Of a stretch of DNA of 64,000 bases, positions 1 through 13,000 are shown piece after piece. Each line of letters opens with the position of its first letter. Positions within the stretch are counted from its first letter, which is position 1. Origin of the DNA: Davidsoniella eucalypti (Eukaryota > Ascomycota > Sordariomycetes > Microascales > Ceratocystidaceae); NCBI GenBank assembly GCA_004009845.1, contig RMBW01000033.1, positions 212,136-276,135 of the forward strand, given 5' to 3'. The translations under genes and the position numbers were made by a program. The notes below the pieces were generated by a model. That model was not told the DNA's origin, ran no database searches, and worked only from the letters and a program-made list of their open reading frames with translations.

Positions 1-442
1 TAGTTCTTTTTATTATATATTTATCATATATTTATTTTTAAGCCGGCTTGAGATTATTCATTGGCTTGCATCCCTCCATTTCCCAGTGCTGCTCTCGCTC
101 CCTTAAAGTGCATACATACAATATGCACGACATTGAAAATTGCCTTGCGGCTACTAACCACTCCTTGACGGGTAGCTTTTTTTTTTTTTTTTTTTCGTTT
201 GGCACCTTGAAACGTTCTCGGTCTCGCTCACGGAATTGCCATGAATTTCGTATATTGACCGAGTCTACTGAATCTAACCGAGCTAGTACTGTAATTGCTT
301 CGACGCCACACTTTTGTAAGCTAAAGCAAGGGTGAAGCATCTCACCTCGACTTCACCTTGGTGCACCGAACCCTCAGAATCTCAAGATAGTGTAGTGACC
401 AAATAGAAGAATCCCCCCCCAAAAAAAAAAAAAAAACTTTGG
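1..442. other. Intergenic DNA downstream of dcl1
   Basis: No gene is supported. The stretch holds a poly-T run near 178-195 and a C-run followed by an A-run at about 413-436, just past the stop codon of the minus-strand Dicer gene. It presumably contains that gene's 3' UTR. The overlapping reading frames on both strands are low-complexity and unconvincing. Confidence 0.6.
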
Positions 443-3400
443 CTAGGGCCTCGATTTCTCCGTATTGTATAACGACACAGTATTGGAGCAAGTACACCTA
501 AACGTTTCCCCATATTGCTCTACAGACATGCCCTTGATCTTGTCCATGACCATGGTGGCTGCCAGAACTTTGGCGTACCGTACTGTCTCCGCCTGTCCAG
601 TACCAGCCACTTGTCCATGGATAAGGAAGTCAACAACCATGCGTGTATCTCTCAAGGCTAGAGCCTCAGTTTCAGCATCCACGCCCTGTTCTTTGGTCAT
701 GACCCGCCACTGTTCACAGTGGAAGTCTGTCTGTATCATCTTGACCAGGTATGTAACCGGGTGTTGGTTGGCGTAAGAATCGTACAGGGCCATATCCTCG
801 AAGTAGGGTTTGATATGCCTCATGAAAAATTGATAGATTTTGGAATAGTCGAAGTCAGAGTCAACAAACACTGCCCCGATATATGCCTCAACCAGATCCG
901 CAAGACATTTGGGCGGCTTCAAGGATTCGTGGGCCCAGTAGCTTTTGTCAACTTGACTTGATGCGGCCTCCTGTGCTTCTTGTTCTGCTGCTAAGCGAGC
1001 CGTATCCAGTTGCCGTGAGTAGTCTGCGATGCTAGACAGGATGTCTGAGTTGGCAGTCAATATGAACTTGTGAAGTCCAAGTTCCGTTGCAAGACAGCCC
1101 AAGAATCGATTGGACACCATCGCCATCTTGTGCTCTGTCAACCATTGGGGATTCGCACCAGGGAACTTTTTGAACAGATAATCAATGCTCACCATGTCGA
1201 GGATGGCGTCACCCAAAAATTCAAAGTTCTGATAGTGTGGGATGTCTTCCCATGGATAGGATGGGTGCTTGAAAGCACATCGTGCGTTAAGACAATTCCG
1301 AAACGTATATCCCGTGATACTTGAGAGTCTAGTGGCGAAGTCTAGCTGGCTAGCAGAAGGCTTCACCTTCTGCCAGTCTTGAATAGCGTATGCCTCGTAG
1401 TATTCCGGAAACGATGCCATCATGTGGTTCTCCGATCTGACCATGACCTGAACCGCCTTGACAGCAAGATCAAATCCACGAGAATCTACTGCTATCTGAT
1501 CGATCCCATATAGCCCTGAAAGATAGGCGGCGCCGATGAAAGCTTCACAAACATCGGCAATAGATTTGTCTCCAAGGGAATGAGTGTCCTTGGGTTTCCT
1601 GGACAGCTTTCCCTTCTGTAACTTGAGGCCTTCTGGATACCATGACCGGCGATCGAATGGCTGAGTGCGTATGAATTCTTGAAGGCCCATATCGACGGCA
1701 GAGTTGAATAGATTCTTGTTGCAGACGATTAGCATACGCTCTATATGGTACTCAAACTCTGTACGAGTTGGCACCAAAGCGTATAGGGCGATAGTGGTTG
1801 ACATCTTGAGGAAGGCATCTCCTAAGAACTCCAGACGTTCGTAGTTTTCACTCACGGCCTCTTGGTTGCTAGCTTGTGCAGTGTCAAGAATGTCGCTACT
1901 CTCACTTTTCTTTGTGAGAGCTGTCAGGGCCAAATCTGCCTTAACAGAGAGACCGAGCATATCAGCAGCCTCAAGGGCCACCAAAACCTCCTCAATGCGA
2001 TGAATCAGAGCTGGGAAGATAGACATAGTTGTCACTGTGGATAGTGAAATCTAGCGGAGGATATGTAAAGTTAACTCTTAGTCCTGGACAAATACCTTGT
2101 TGTTAGACGTATACATACCGTAGAAACCTTGAGAGGTTCCATTACCACGAAGCAAGTTTGTGCTGACTTGCGGTCGTCATCGACTGCTTCTTGCAAGAAG
2201 TTTCTTCTCAAAGGCATATGTTCGGCTTCGATCACTGGTTGTTCATCGCTCCAAGTACGTTTGGCCCGACTTGGCCCCCACATGCTGATGCTGTACTCTT
2301 TGATGTTATGCGTGACGTTCTTCCACCCACGATACTTTGGCATTGCTACGCCATCTGGAACCGGGTCCAACGGGCGTAGGTCATCTCTCACCCCCAGGAG
2401 GTAAAGTTTTCGACCACCATCGAATGGGTCGATGCAGAATTTGTTCTTGTAAAAGACGCGGGGATCGTTACCACCGAGCTCTAGATAGTCATGGGCTAGC
2501 GAGCCGTTGATCGAATCCCAATCGATGGCATCATTTACAGTAATATCTTGTAATGGGGTGCTATGAGATAGTGTCGATGTGGCGATGAAATATGGAAGTC
2601 CAAGTTCAGACAGAACAAAGTCTTTGCTGAAAACATCTCGAAACACACGGAGCGTATACTGCGTCAGATCATTGGCGTGATCGATGTTGATAGTGCCCTT
2701 GAGCGGTGTTATATATGCCTGGGATGTGTTACCGTCATTGAAAAATAGTGTCGTTGTTGGTATGTCAGGCAAAGGTCGTCGTGAAACAAGGACTAGTGGG
2801 ACTGATGATTTGCCGACGAGATCCGGGTTTTTGACTCTGAGGATAGCACCGTATAGGACTTGTCGATTGTCTTGAGATTCGTCCATGGCAAACCAAAACT
2901 TGGGTTTCCTCTTCATATTGTAGACCTCTTGTTTGTTTTCGCTAATTGCAAGACGAGTACCTTTCATTGAAGGCTTCTTTCTTTTGAATACTGGCTCCAG
3001 ATTCTCATCAATCAGGCCTTGTTCAATGAGATCTATACAGACCTCAAAAGCTACTGCACATTTTGCCGCACTCTTGGATGCCTGGAGAGAGCCTTTTCGT
3101 GACTGAATCGGCGAGGAAGCTGGAAGGTTCACATGACAGTAGTACCCTTGTTTCGACGGAACCAAGATATACTCAGGTTGGCATATTCGATTCCGTTGTC
3201 TATCTTCATCTGTAGTCAAAGTAGTCGTAAACTTTGCAAGAACTTCAAGGCTATACTTCCATCCAAGCTTAGAACCACTTGATGGTATTACATAGCTGAT
3301 GTCTTCTACATGTTGTAAATAGTTCGAAAGTTCGGCTTCCGAGCTCTCAAGTACTCGATCCTTTGGCAAATTTGCACAAAAGACCTTCAACAAGTTTGCG

Positions 3401-5608
3401 TCTCGATAAGCACAGCGTACTCTACGTAGATGCTCAATGTTCCCTTTTTCGATCATGGTATAGTATTTTGAGTCTTCATGTCGAGCACGACCCTTGGACT
3501 GTACGTACTGAATCATAGTGTGATAAAGATCGAAGCGGATGATGGTGTCACAATTGGGAATATCGAGTCCTTCCTCGGCAACGGATGTAGCCACTAGGCA
3601 GTTTATAATGCCTTGGCGGAAGCGGTGGATGGTCAAGTTCTGAGTACGGTATGACATGCCCTCCGACGTACAAGATGACCCAAACTAAGCAAAACTGTTA
3701 GTGACTATAAACTGATATATAAAGGCGAGAATTGCATACAAGCGGAGCTGCCATCACAAGTGCGTTGGCGATAGTGCTTTGTTGCAAAATATCACAAAGC
3801 ATGACTGCGGTATAGCGCATATCAACAAATATGATGCATTTGTGTGTATTGCTATTTTGAAACAGTACATCGATGGTATCGAGCAAGGCTATGACCTTTG
3901 GAGACAGGAAACTAGTGTTGCGTAATGGAGTGTCAAGCTGTAAAGACGAGACAGTCTCTTGAACTTGGAGGATGTCGTCCTGCATCCCATGGCCGTTTCT
4001 TGAAGAGTCCGGATTGATGTTATGGGTGCGAGCTATCAATCTCGTTATTTCTGTCTTTGTTATGACAATCTTCCAGAACTTGTCGGCAACCCAGGGACCC
4101 AAAGCAGAGGCCGCAATCTCGGAGAAGCAGAGAAGCTTGCGTAAATCTTCATTACGGAGAAGATTTTGAAGCATGGATTTGACAAAGGGCGTCCGATATG
4201 GAGTAGGAAGAGGAGAATACTCTACTCTTACCTCAGTTTGCTTTCTATTGAATACGTCACTTACTAATGACCCCTCTCCCACAGTAGCGATGGTACTATT
4301 GAGAAGAATCTCTAGTTCTTGTGCGGAATCTCTGATATCGTCTTGGCTGTCGACAGGTGATGCAGTCATACCTAAGATTCGAGGTCTAGAAGCTATTGGT
4401 GTATACAAATAAAAGTCTTTGACGATACGTGCATAAGGGTGGTTCTTTTTAGCGTGATGAGCTTCATCAAACACAATGAGATTTATCTGGTCCATCTTGA
4501 TATATGTAGACGCAAGGGCTCTAAGAAGAATAGAGGCTGTACACACTACGACCATGTTTTTTTTCATGAGATCTATCCATTCTTGCTTTCCCCAGGATTC
4601 TCTTGTTGAGCGACCCCAAACTCTCTCGATAGGGTACGATAAGTTGCTTGCGATGACATGGTACTGTTGGTGTACTAGAGGAACTTTCTCAACCTAGATT
4701 TGTTAACGCATATTTGGTTTATATAGGACAGGAAGGGCCTACTATGAAGAACGATGTACGCCTGAATCTGCCACAGGCTGCTAGCTCTAGCTCTTGTTCG
4801 ATTGTGTAGCGTAATAACAGAACCGAGATAAGAGTCTTTCCAGATCCTAATGCATTGTGTTGGTTACTAACGAAGCTGGCAAAGATGGATTTATATGTTA
4901 GTGCTAATCATACCTGTATCCAAAACAATGATGGTATTTTGGCGTTTAGATCGCTCGAATAGTTCAATTTGATATTCCCTAGGGCTATCAATAATCTTTT
5001 TGGTAGTTCTACGCATGATCCATGAGACTGATTGTGGATTCAAATGCTTAGAAGTTGAGGATTCGCGTAGCTGATCTACTATGTGAGATTTATCGGAAAG
5101 AGATCGAGAAACTTCGACATCGTCATGGTACTTTTGTTGCGGAAAATCATGCTGATATGGCACAAGAGTATTGACTGTATGTGATGAATTATTTTGCTCG
5201 GCACAGCTCACGTTATCGCTCGCATAATTGAGTATATCGTCATCTTTTGGAACTTTTAGATGCTTGAAATGTTGGCTAAAATCATTCATGTAGAGAGCCG
5301 AGTCGTGACTAGAAGCTTCAGGAGATGATATGCCTTCTGGTATCGTGGTATTTTGAAAATCATGTTCGATTGGAGATATTGGCGAGCCTATCAAGATATG
5401 ATTAACATCACGAAAATGCTATAATTCACGTTGTTGACTTACTATCAATTAGTTCGTTGGGGCTGGCATGATATGACGATAGAGTCTCATGACAATCTAT
5501 CATAGGTGACATATGTGAGCCAAGGTCTATCAGATCCGAAGCTTCGCTAATGTTGTCTAGTAGCTTAGGTGACGTGGAAGGCGAGAAAGAGATCAGATCG
5601 TGCTCCAT
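443..5608 (-). CDS. dcl1: Dicer-like protein 1, RNA-silencing ribonuclease
   Basis: Cleaves double-stranded RNA into small RNAs for silencing. Six exons fit GT-AG rules and one frame: 5608-5443, 5387-4914, 4846-4743, 4693-3740, 3684-2119 and 2050-443, giving about 1623 residues. A Ser/Asp-rich N-terminus of about 190 residues precedes the helicase. The P-loop DTGSGKT (about 211-217) is split by intron 2; DEAH lies near 324 and motif VI (GRARHE) near 632. A Dicer-dimerisation region follows. Two RNase III domains carry ERLEFLGD and NFEFLGD, with matching DVCEAFIGA and DLVEAYIGA, so both acidic sets look complete. The C-terminal extension ending in a CTC motif resembles fungal DCL1 rather than DCL2. 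The last acceptor was chosen at 2051 because the next AG, at 2035, would put a stop in frame. Family call is firm; exact exon ends are inferred. Confidence 0.95.
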
Positions 5609-6310
5609 ATTGTAGACTTTGTTTCGTCAGGTTGAGAAATTCGTATGGAGAATCTTATTAGCAATTGGAAGTAAATCGTGATCATACGCAAGATCAACGA
5701 AAAGTACAGCAAATCGGCCAATTCCTGTGGACGATTGACGGACATCTAGAAAAAGGTTGACGGCAGCAATGATGATGAAGAGTGCATGGTAAATAAAAGA
5801 TCACGTTATAAAGAATAAAAACAATAGTAAACATAAGATGAAAGGCTAGAAGACGGTGAAGCAAATAAGTAACTACGGCATCTGGTGGTTTTTTTCAATG
5901 GCTGATGGCAATTGCATTATTGAAAGATGAATATACAATGGGTGACACGAGAGCAAACGGAGAGAATTCTATTTGCTTCTAAGTTTATAGATCGTTCCTG
6001 AGTCTACTGAGGCGTGGCACATGTCACGACATTTAAGAAACACTAACAGCATGGGGCAGTTTTGAAGTATGAATAATGTTGTCTATTTGCTCGATGAGTT
6101 TGAAACGAGACAAAGCTAAAGAAGCCTTGAATAAGGGCTCTCAAGAGGCAAGATATGAACGCCATGCTAACCATCCAAAATGTATAGAACGCGGACCCAG
6201 ACAAAAGAAAGGGGGATGTTTCAAGATAAAAATGATACGAAGAGAAAAGAAAACAATCAAAAACAAGTCATAAGGGCATAAATGTTGAGGGCCAAGGCCG
6301 TGGAGACAGC
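5609..6310. other. dcl1 upstream region and 3' flank of mannitol dehydrogenase
   Basis: Both flanking genes are on the minus strand, so this 0.7 kb should hold the dcl1 promoter and leader as well as the 3' UTR of the next gene. It is A-rich on the plus strand (T-rich in the direction of dcl1). I see no open frame worth calling. Confidence 0.5.
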
Positions 6311-7628
6311 TTACTCCTGCATGTCCTCCTGGACACGGCGGACGACTTCAACCAGCATAGGGTGAATCTTCTCAGTGGTCTGAATACCACAGACCTCGTG
6401 GACGACCTCAAGAGGAGTCTTCTCAGCCATGATCTTGGCCAGCTGGCTGCTCTCCTCGTCACCCTCAACGCCCTGGAAGCGGAAAGCCATCTCGGCAGCG
6501 TCAAGCAGACCGGAGATATCAGCGCCATTCTCGGCTAGCTCGGCAGCGGGACCGATGAAACGCTCCTTGCGGCTCAGCTTGCGAAGGGGAGCGCGGCCAA
6601 CACGCTCGACGGCGTCCTCCAAATGGGGGTTGCCGATGCGCTTGACGATCTTGTCGGCGTAAGCCTTCTGGGCATCGGCATCGATGCCGTGCTTCTCGAC
6701 AATCAGCTTGCTAGTTTCGGCCAGAGCACGGCGGACCTCGGCCATGATCTCCTTGTCCTGAAGAGCATCGTAGACGGTGGCCTTCTGGCGGTTGTAGCCG
6801 TGGTAGGCGGCAGTGGCGTGGCCAGTGTTGACAGTGAACAGCTTACGCTCGATGAAGGGGCTCAGGTTATCGACCCAGTTGATGCCCTCGATGGCAGGAA
6901 CGGCGTGGTCAGCAAAGGGAGTGCGGTCGACAACCCACTCGTAGAACTTCTCCAGAGTGACATCCAGACCGGCATTGGGGTCCTGGGCGGGAACAATGCG
7001 GTCGATAGCAGAGTTGGCATAGCGAGCACGGCTATCGTGGCTGGCGAGGCGTTCAGAGGGAGTGTTCTTGGGGTCGAGGATGAAAGAAGCCAGAGTATCG
7101 GTGGCACCGATGGCGTTTTCGCAAGCAATGACAGCCAGGGGAGAGCGGTCGGCGGCTCTCTTGTCAATACCCTTGGCAATAACGGGAGCGATGAATCTGA
7201 GGATGTTGGGGCCGACAGAGCAGGTAACCAGATCAGCAGTAGCAATCTCGTTCACGAGATCCTGCTCGTGGGTTCTAGAGTTGATAGCACGGTAGTTGGT
7301 GATGGTCTTTTCAGCAGTTCCCTCAACACCAACCTCGATGACCCGGTATGAAGGGTTCTCGTTCAGCGTGTTGATCAGGGCATCTTGGACGTCGGCGAAA
7401 ACGACCTCATAGCCGGACTCGTGAAGGAAGCAGGCAACGAAACCACGGCCTGTTGAGACAATAGGTTGTTAGTACATATTAATGGGGCTATGGGGCCCTG
7501 ACCAAAATCTGGGGAATTATAGAGCTATTAAGGTCAGGGACAGAGGTGTAGTAAAGAGATGACATACCGATGTTACCAGCACCGAAGTGGACCGCCTTGA
7601 GGGAAGTGGAAGCAGTTTGAGAAGCCAT
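6311..7628 (-). CDS. mpdA: Mannitol-1-phosphate 5-dehydrogenase
   Basis: Interconverts fructose-6-phosphate and mannitol-1-phosphate with NAD(H) in the cytosol, the first step of fungal mannitol synthesis. Two exons, 7628-7568 and 7449-6311, give about 399 residues, close to the usual 388-390. The intron splits the dinucleotide-binding loop: AVHFGAGNIG ends exon 1 and RGFV opens exon 2. The long-chain mannitol dehydrogenase signature is visible, including ERKLFTVNTGHATAAYHG, whose Lys is the expected catalytic base. The start is the only ATG that precedes the Rossmann strand, and a TATA-like box lies about 210 bp upstream. C-ending codons are common, as expected of a highly expressed gene. 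The gene symbol follows Aspergillus usage. Confidence 0.95.
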
Positions 7629-7833
7629 TGTGTAGATTTTGAATGGTGTGTGTGAGAGTTGAGTTTACTTGAATCGACAAGTGAGATTTAGATGAGAGTG
7701 ATTGCGAAGAATGGATGTAAATGTAGAAATGCTTTTATGATGAAGCAATGAAGAGAGATGTAAAAGGTTGTTTTGAATGATGGTGATGATAGAGAGAACA
7801 ACAAAAGGCAGAACAATGGCGGATCATCAAGGC

Positions 7834-7842
7834 CTTTATATA
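7834..7842 (-). promoter_or_regulatory. TATA-like box of the mannitol dehydrogenase gene
   Basis: On the minus strand this reads TATATAAAG, about 206 bp upstream of the start codon. It is followed by a CT-rich stretch leading to the ATG. Core-promoter role is inferred from sequence and position only. Confidence 0.5.
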
Positions 7843-8894
7843 TCCCAAACGGCACATACGAAACGTAGCTATAGAGGTCGACAATCACAATGACGATATG
7901 TACTGCCAAGTACCGCCGAGCGACGGATTCGTGGCAATGGTAAGTGACGATAGACGATAGTACGTACCGACAGCATGAGGATGGGGCCAAAAGTAACTTG
8001 ACATCACTTATAATCAAGCTGCTAGTGCGAGACTATAGCGCTACTGCTCTTAACGGACCAGGGTGTGTTGAAACGGGAGGTGACGATACTGGGTGTGAGA
8101 ATGTGTGTATTATCTTGCTTTTATCGTGCTTTTACATGTATCCGATGTATGTACCTTTTGTGCCTTGCACCCTAGTCGATAGTCCATACAAGAAGAGTGG
8201 CAGGGCTCCACCTAGATGTTTTAGGACTAGGGGTGCATTATATCTGAATGTATGCCATGCCGAACCAGACGTTGTTAGCCCAGAATAGCAAGGTCAGCAT
8301 AGCAACCCTTTGGACTCGTACTAGATGCTATTAGTGCAGACAGACACATGTACCTAGATACGAAGCGTGAGAAACTGTATGTAGAGAGTGGCCCTTCGAA
8401 ATGATGTCATGCCGCGAGCAAGTTGCTACGGTCAGCATAGCTTAGTCCAGGGGAGGAGGCAAAAAGGAGGTTCTTTTGTTCTTCTTCAAGAGCCAAGAAT
8501 AGCTGTAAGAGAACTTTGCGTTTTCGGACAGACAGCAGACAATTGTGCCACAGCCATCAGGCATCTATCTGCCTTGCTATTACAGTACGGGTTGTTGTGT
8601 TGGCTGGTCGATATCAGCTCATGCTTGTGATATTGGTACGTGGAAAGATGGGAGGCTTGTGAGAGGGTTTGTGCCAGCAAGGCATGGCCAAAGCTGCTAG
8701 AAACCAGGCGAGGCCCATACAAAAGCGGCTATATACTGATATTTGGGCTACACGGCCCCATTCCCTTTTCCTTCTAGACGACCAAAACACAAGTGATGAG
8801 GCCGAAGCCAAGGAGGCTCACGGCCAAGTGTGACCAGTGCATTTTGCATTTAGCCATCAGCTACCAACAGTAGCATAGCCTGCCCGCCCTGATG

Positions 8895-8954
8895 GAATAC
8901 TGTAGGGAATACTGTAGGGAATACTGTAGGGAATACTGTAGGGCATACTGTATG
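8895..8954. repeat. 12-bp tandem repeat, about five copies
   Basis: Four perfect copies of GAATACTGTAGG (8895-8942) are followed by a degenerate fifth (GCATACTGTATG). No spacers are present, so it is a minisatellite and not a CRISPR array. Confidence 0.95.
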
Positions 8955-10077
8955 GTACAGGTGCTGATAAGACCGGGATTTTACCCCGAAGCGACGGGCT
9001 GTACTATATGTAGTATGCGTTGGTTGTCGAAGGTTATACTACGCCTGGGCTATTTTCGGCGGCACAGTACTGAGCAATCAACATCGACGCCGCTAAAAAC
9101 CACCGTCTTGCCCAATGCTCAAACAAGGTCAAGTAGCGATCATACGCATCTGAACTTGAGTAGTATTCCTGGTTCAGTTTGTAGATCTTTTTTCTTCTTC
9201 TTTTTCTTCTTCGATGGATAGGGTTAAGGGGGGCTCCATGTCGTCCAAGGCTCAACTGTGACAGGAATTTCTATTTTCTTCCACTTTTTCCGATCGGCGT
9301 CGAGATGATGTGAGATGATGTGAAGAGGCTCAAAAGGGTTGCCCCTTCCCCTCTATCCCTTCTGCGTTTCTGAAATAGACCAGGACGACGTTGCAGCATT
9401 CCAGCAGTTCGCTCTCTTTCACTTCCACAAGCTCACCAGGTACCCCCGACCCGACCCGACCCGATGATCGATGTGGGGCTGTTGCTCGCATCTGCTTCTT
9501 TCCCTTTGTACGTCACAAAACACGACTAGAATCCGGGAGAATCGCGATACACATGTCTGTAGAACTAAGCAACCTGGGAAGTCCGTAAGAGAGCGGGGCC
9601 CAGCTGGTCACAGTTGGAATAGCAAACCTGGTAGACTGGCTGTTTGTGGTATTTCTCCGTCATGGTCACGATCATTTGTGTCTAGGGTGGTATTGTGGAG
9701 GCAGACTTGTAGCTAGGTGTACACACGCTGACATAGTAGTCACGATGATTGGTTTTGAGAGAATCGTACTGTGCGGGCTAGTGCGAAATGCGCGCTACTA
9801 CAGTTTGCGGGCGTAGTAGGGAACTCACCTATATCGAGGCTTTTCAGGCGGTTTCGAGCTAGTGTGCCCAGGTGCTAATTTGGGCTTGGAGTGAAGCGGA
9901 TAATCAAATATCTGCCGTGGAAGCAATCAGCAGCACAGGTTTCTCCGAAACGTCGAAAAACATGGTACTAAATCTAATACACGTATTTTCCCTCCTCTTG
10001 TACTCTATTTATTGCTCAGTTCTGGATTCTGATGCAACCGTATTTTCTGATTGCGGCATTGATAAGAGTCTAGGGGC

Positions 10078-10085
10078 TGACGTCA
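10078..10085. promoter_or_regulatory. Palindromic TGACGTCA (CRE/ATF-type) site
   Basis: Perfect 8-bp palindrome matching the consensus of bZIP ATF/CREB factors. It is 2.4 kb from the nearest gene start, so a role in regulating a known gene is doubtful. Confidence 0.3.
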
Positions 10086-13000
10086 GAGAGGCTAGGGTTT
10101 CCGTTTTAGAGCATAGTCCGTAGAGTCACTAACATGAGACAAGTACTTACTCACTAATGAGTGTCTGTGTATTAAAAACAGTACTATGTACAGTAGGCTC
10201 TATAAGATTAATGAAAAAAGGTAGTAAAACCACTATCGTGATATTGTATGATCAAAAATCAGCCCGAGCTTCCAGAGAAACCGACAACAAACCACACATC
10301 GCAACGTGTCAAGTATTGTGTGGCACGCCTCGGAATAGGCAGACAGAAGCTACGATGAAGAAGACATTCAAATATAATATACAGGACATACGATAATACA
10401 GGATGGGATAAGACCATTATGGGAAAAGGATGGCAACAGGAACGGCCGGGCTTCGACGAGGCGCACAGCGACCAAGCGAGCTCAAAAAGAACAACACAAA
10501 GAAAAAAAGCATCATGGTGCATCAGGCAGCTTCACGATACTTGCGTCGATGGCTCTCGAAATCTTTCCCAGTTACGGCTACATCTTGGACCTTAAGCCTA
10601 TTGACAAGGGTTTGAAGCCATAAACATAATAGTGCCGACGGCTCTACTTGTTCTTATTGGCCAAAATGGACAAAGAAAGTCTGGTCAAAGACCTGCATTG
10701 CATGGCGCAGAGAAAAGCGGAGCTGAAGGGCCATAACACCAAAAGTATCTGGCCACTAAGGAGCCCACTTATTCCTGCACGGTCCGACTACTTATGACCG
10801 TATTTTAGTGATTTCCTGCTACTCGCAATTACGCCAGAGTGTGCATCGTGGAGAAAGCAAGAGACAAAAAATGGGGCCTCCTTACTAACCAGGTGTTATC
10901 TTATCGCTGGACGGGCCTCAGAGCGAAGCAATATAAGACGAAAATGGACGGCATCGTAGCGATCGGGCTTTTGATGGGCATGGGCCGATTAAACAGCCGC
11001 TCAATAAGCAGTTGATGGACAATGGTACGAGAGAAGGAATGAGCCTATCTCGAAGAAAGATTGCAATAGAACGACAGGACCTTCGTCTTCCCCGCACTCT
11101 GGCAAACACAATCTACGAACATCAAGACAAGAAATGCCGGTAATAGCGAAGCGAGCTTGCGCGAAAAGAACGGGCAAGAAGGATAGCAAAAGCCAATAAG
11201 CCGTGGCTAGGAATGCGAGGGCTTGTCTTCTCTTCCTGCTGCTCCATATTGGCTCAAAGGGGAACGTCGTGATCCAGCGGCAGATATCAGCTGTCCATGT
11301 GCTTGGTGGACTACGGGAATACATGGCTACATATGTATGGATATGTATATGCATGAACAAATTGAATGTATGTGTTGTCACGATGATCGTGAGAGCTCGA
11401 CCCTACACTTCCAGGTCCGACGATATATCGCAATATGTGATGTACATATACTCGGACTGCCCATACCAATTTCCTCCATACACAGTACATACATATGTAC
11501 ATGCAATGCAATCCAGACTAGCATCGTTGCATCCTTGGCTCTTTAAGCACGACGATGGTCCCAAAAGAGAGATGCGTGTGCATATCATGCGGCTGTAGTC
11601 GACCTTGCCATGTACATATACATGTACTTGGGAAGTTCCGACCCAGTTAATCAGCTCCAGGCTTGGCATGCGTCATGACCTTCGACTTCATTGGTGAAGA
11701 GGGGGGGGGGGGAGATGAGAGGAGACAAGAGAAAAGAGCGGCACGAAGTTTCACGATAAGTGCTAGTCTGTATGTAGCTCTAGCTGTATGTTTAGTGAAA
11801 GGACATACAATAGAGCTGCAAGAGACCTGTACTCTTTGGTCTTTTTTGGGAAGCGAGGCAAAGCAGGCCTGACCAAAGCAAAACAAGGAGCTAGGACAAT
11901 CAGGCAGGCTTGAGATGTTGATATTCTCACGATAAAAACATGATACAGAATGTGGCCAGGCTACCTACAACTAAGAACCAAAAGCCTATAAGCAGCAAAA
12001 GAAGCCCTGGTCCAGTTGCTCGGGGTTACACCTGCTCAACCCTAACACATTTGACATAGGGCCGACAAAAATCAAAGCCCCAAGTCTGAGAGCCACTTTC
12101 TGGCCGCCAGAACGGATGAAGAAGAGGCGGCTCAATCAGTCAAGAATCCCGGCCGCTCGCCCATTCGACCGAGAAAGCCACCTGTTTATCCTTGTGGATG
12201 GATGGTCCCTATCGCCAAGTGAGTTTCGCGATATTAGTTATCACTATGGCTCCCTTCCATCGAGTTATCCCGAAGACTCCCGCAACTGGTATCACGGACA
12301 CACCTGAGCGGGTAAAAGCACCGCTCCATCACAATGCAGTGTGAAGTCGAGACAGTCTTCCAGGGTTTTGACAGAATCCTCGAGTGTTGCATCCGCCAGA
12401 GCCGAAGATAAATGGCCACCTGCAGTCCGAGAATGCAAATACTACTGACTAGTTATGCAGATATCTATGTATTAGTTGTATGGCCGCCGAGTGCCTGATG
12501 CCTGTAAAGTTGCATTGGCACAGTACTCTATGCAACCTGCTGGACTAATCCGGGGAAATATCTGTATCTGTACATGCTGCCATACTGGCCAGGACACTAT
12601 CAGATCAGCAGTACGAGAAAGAAGATTCGAAATGTGTATTTTTCTTTTCTTTCTTGACATGTATCATCTGCTTATCTGCTGCATAGTCATGTGGAGCTGC
12701 TCTTAGGAACACCTCGGGCCAATTATTCAGTATCTCTCTAATGAGAGCAGAGCAAGCTGAGACTCGGACTTGCGTGTGCCTCCTCCTTGATCAATGCATC
12801 TCTTTTTTTATTAGCCCCGTCGTTGTGCCGTTTGGCAACTTCTAGAAGCCAGTGGAGTGAATAATAGAAAAAATAAGTAAAAGAGGCCGGCTAAACCTCT
12901 CCTGGTCGTAGCTTCATATGAGGTCATGTTTTGTTCGGTCGTAAAGTCTTACTATACAGGCTTTACCGTTTTCAGATAAGAGCTTGGGATTACATTTCGA

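Noticed and set aside
6623..7351. 242-codon plus-strand frame
   Set aside because: Exact antisense shadow of the mannitol dehydrogenase exon, caused by its codon bias.
8895..8954. Short direct repeats as a CRISPR array
   Set aside because: Units are contiguous without spacers, and the genome is eukaryotic.
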